6,625 bases of DNA. Source: an uncultured Acetatifactor sp. Lineage in GTDB: Bacteria > Bacillota > Clostridia > Lachnospirales > Lachnospiraceae. This document shows, one piece after another, positions 5,826-6,625 of this stretch (position 1 is its first letter; each line of letters begins with the position of its first letter). The notes below the pieces were generated by a model. That model was not told the DNA's origin and made no database searches. It saw only the letters and a program-made list of their open reading frames with translations. Both the position numbers and the translations under genes were made by a program. The stretch is from assembly GCA_934394815.1 (NCBI GenBank), contig CAKRRD010000066.1, forward strand, positions 1-6,625, in the 5' to 3' direction.

Positions 5826-6275
5826 TTGAGGCGGAAGAAGGGCACAGACTAGCTTCTCCCGGACTCTGCTCCTGCGGACATCGGTCTTATCTGCAATGAT
5901 CAGCGCCGCTGAGATGAGATCAGTAGCACCGCCGGTAGATTCGTCATGCAATCCGATAGCGGACACGATCTGCACCCGGTCCTCCAGGGGCAGATCTGTC
6001 TTCTTCAGAATATCATTTGCCAGCAGCGCCCCGTACTCTGCATGATGGCTACGGTTCACCGCATTTCCGATATCGTGTATGAATCCGGCGATCTTCACAA
6101 GTTTAATATCTTTTTCCGGATACCCAAATTTTTTCAGAATCTCTGCTGCTCGTTCTGCCACCAGTCCCGAATGCGCCTCCGAATGATCGGTGAATCCCAT
6201 GGCTCCCAGATTCGCATTTCCCTTTTTAATAAATGCCAGTACTTCTTCATTTTTTCTAATTTCACTATATGTCAT
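5817..6275 (-). CDS. HD-domain phosphohydrolase, probably C-terminally truncated
   Basis: 152 residues. The HD metal-dependent phosphohydrolase core is clear: H35 in HSEAHSGLV, the HD pair H67-D68 in FIHDIGN, H77-H78 in SHHAEYGA, H110-D111 in GLHDESTG, and D129/D132 in ALIIADKTDVRRSRVR. Such proteins hydrolyse phosphate esters, often of nucleotides; the substrate here is unknown. From memory, related clostridial proteins continue past ADKTDVRRSRVR with roughly 60-80 more residues. Here the protein ends after an unrelated tail, EKLVCALLPPQRE, with the stop inside the last 51-bp repeat. No other frame up to the repeat restores a continuation. The catalytic core is intact, so it may still work, or it may be a decaying gene. 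The start is preceded by GGAAGGAAAG, rather distant (about 10-13 bases). Confidence 0.8.
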   Translation of the reverse strand: MTYSEIRKNEEVLAFIKKGNANLGAMGFTDHSEAHSGLVAERAAEILKKFGYPEKDIKLVKIAGFIHDIGNAVNRSHHAEYGALLANDILKKTDLPLEDRVQIVSAIGLHDESTGGATDLISAALIIADKTDVRRSRVREKLVCALLPPQRE

Positions 6276-6342
6276 TCTTCTACTTCTTTCCTTCCATCCT
6301 GTGTTAATTCCCGTGTCTTTATATACATCTTATTTCGTGTTC

Positions 6343-6351
6343 ATTGTACCA
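6343..6351 (-). promoter_or_regulatory. candidate extended -10 promoter element for the HD-domain gene
   Basis: On the minus strand TGGTACAAT gives an extended -10 with TACAAT at 6343-6348, the same word as in the AlkD-like gene promoter. There is no good -35 at 16-18 bases, so this is weaker evidence. It would give a leader of about 60 bases before the ATG. Confidence 0.45.
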
Positions 6352-6436
6352 TCCGCCCGCAAATTCGTGCTATGATACGCTACATCCTGTTTCGCAGTTG
6401 CTTTTTTCTCCAAGGCGCATTATATGTTACCAAAAC

Positions 6437-6449
6437 TGTTGCAGCAACA
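6437..6449. promoter_or_regulatory. 13-bp palindrome, possible operator
   Basis: TGTTGC-A-GCAACA is a perfect inverted repeat around one central base. It lies about 90 bases from each of the two divergent promoters. The form suits a dimeric regulator, but I cannot assign one, and it is too far upstream for simple repression. Confidence 0.3.
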
Positions 6450-6528
6450 CTATCTTGGGCAGATAAACAACATGCAATATCTGTGTAAACAACCCGGATA
6501 TAAGCTGACAGCTATTCACATTTTCTTC

Positions 6529-6557
6529 TTTTCAGTTTTCACCGGCAGGAGTATAAT
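6529..6557 (+). promoter_or_regulatory. sigma-A type promoter for the plus-strand gene at the right edge
   Basis: TTTTCA (6529-6534) and a perfect TATAAT (6552-6557) are 17 bases apart. The start codon follows 47 bases after the -10, with a strong ribosome site in between. Confidence 0.65.
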
Positions 6558-6604
6558 AAAACACAGAAAACATTTGGAGATTTTGTTCCAGAGAGGAGAC
6601 CACA

Positions 6605-6625
6605 ATGAAATTAAAAGAATTACAG
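6605..6625 (+). CDS. start of an unidentified gene (seven codons, runs off the right edge)
   Basis: The window ends after ATG and six more codons (MKLKELQ). GAGGAG lies six bases before the ATG and a good promoter is upstream, so a real gene starts here. Seven residues are too few to name it. Confidence 0.7.

Larger units (their letters stand above)
6276..6604. other. 329-bp divergent intergenic region
   Basis: This separates the minus-strand HD gene from the plus-strand gene at the right edge. It holds a candidate promoter on each side and, between them, a perfect 13-bp palindrome. Open frames crossing it on the plus strand have no ribosome site and no recognisable protein features. I see no RNA gene or terminator. 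Confidence 0.6.

Noticed and set aside
5547..5899. Open frames through the 51-bp array on both strands, giving 17-residue protein repeats
   Set aside because: The 51-base period keeps any stop-free frame open. No ribosome site precedes the starts, several frames are open at once, and copy differences show no coding bias. The conserved part is the DNA hairpin.
5946..6488. 180-residue plus-strand ORF over the HD gene and the divergent region
   Set aside because: It is antisense to a recognisable HD domain, and has no ribosome site or domain.

Overview
The window looks like chromosomal DNA from a Gram-positive gut anaerobe of the Clostridia, most likely a Lachnospiraceae-type organism. This rests on strong AGGAGG-like ribosome sites, moderate GC content, a lipoprotein with a Firmicutes-style lipobox, and protein types (DUF5058 permease, divergent G3E GTPase, RsgI-like extracellular domain) that I associate with that group. 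The assignment is an inference from style; no marker gene is present.

Almost everything is on the minus strand, so transcription runs from high to low coordinates. From right to left: a new plus-strand gene begins at the right edge (6605-6625) and diverges from an HD-domain hydrolase gene (5817-6275). That gene appears to lose its usual C-terminal part where it meets an array of five 51-bp repeats (5574-5825). Then comes a short REP-like noncoding stretch (about 5471-5560). An AlkD-like DNA alkylation repair gene (4724-5398) follows, with a good extended -10 promoter. After 30 bases comes a lipoprotein gene (3695-4693) that joins an RsgI/SEAL-like extracellular domain to ten CxxC knuckles. 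A 141-bp AT-rich spacer holds six degenerate 14-16 bp tandem repeats.

The left half is a probable operon: GNAT acetyltransferase (2981-3553), G3E/CobW-type GTPase (1975-2934), DUF5058 membrane protein (1241-1987, overlapping the GTPase by 13 bases), a second multi-pass membrane protein (364-1176) with a 15-bp/5-residue repeat at its N-terminus, and the start of an M20-like peptidase (1-224). The two membrane proteins plus a peptidase suggest uptake and cleavage of a peptide or acylated amino acid. The GTPase may assist metal supply or maturation. That joint role is inference.

The points most worth a second look are the lipoprotein's domain combination, the hairpin-forming 51-bp array at the broken end of the HD gene, the GTPase that has lost the CxCC and NKxD signatures, and three unrelated short tandem-repeat arrays within 6.6 kb.
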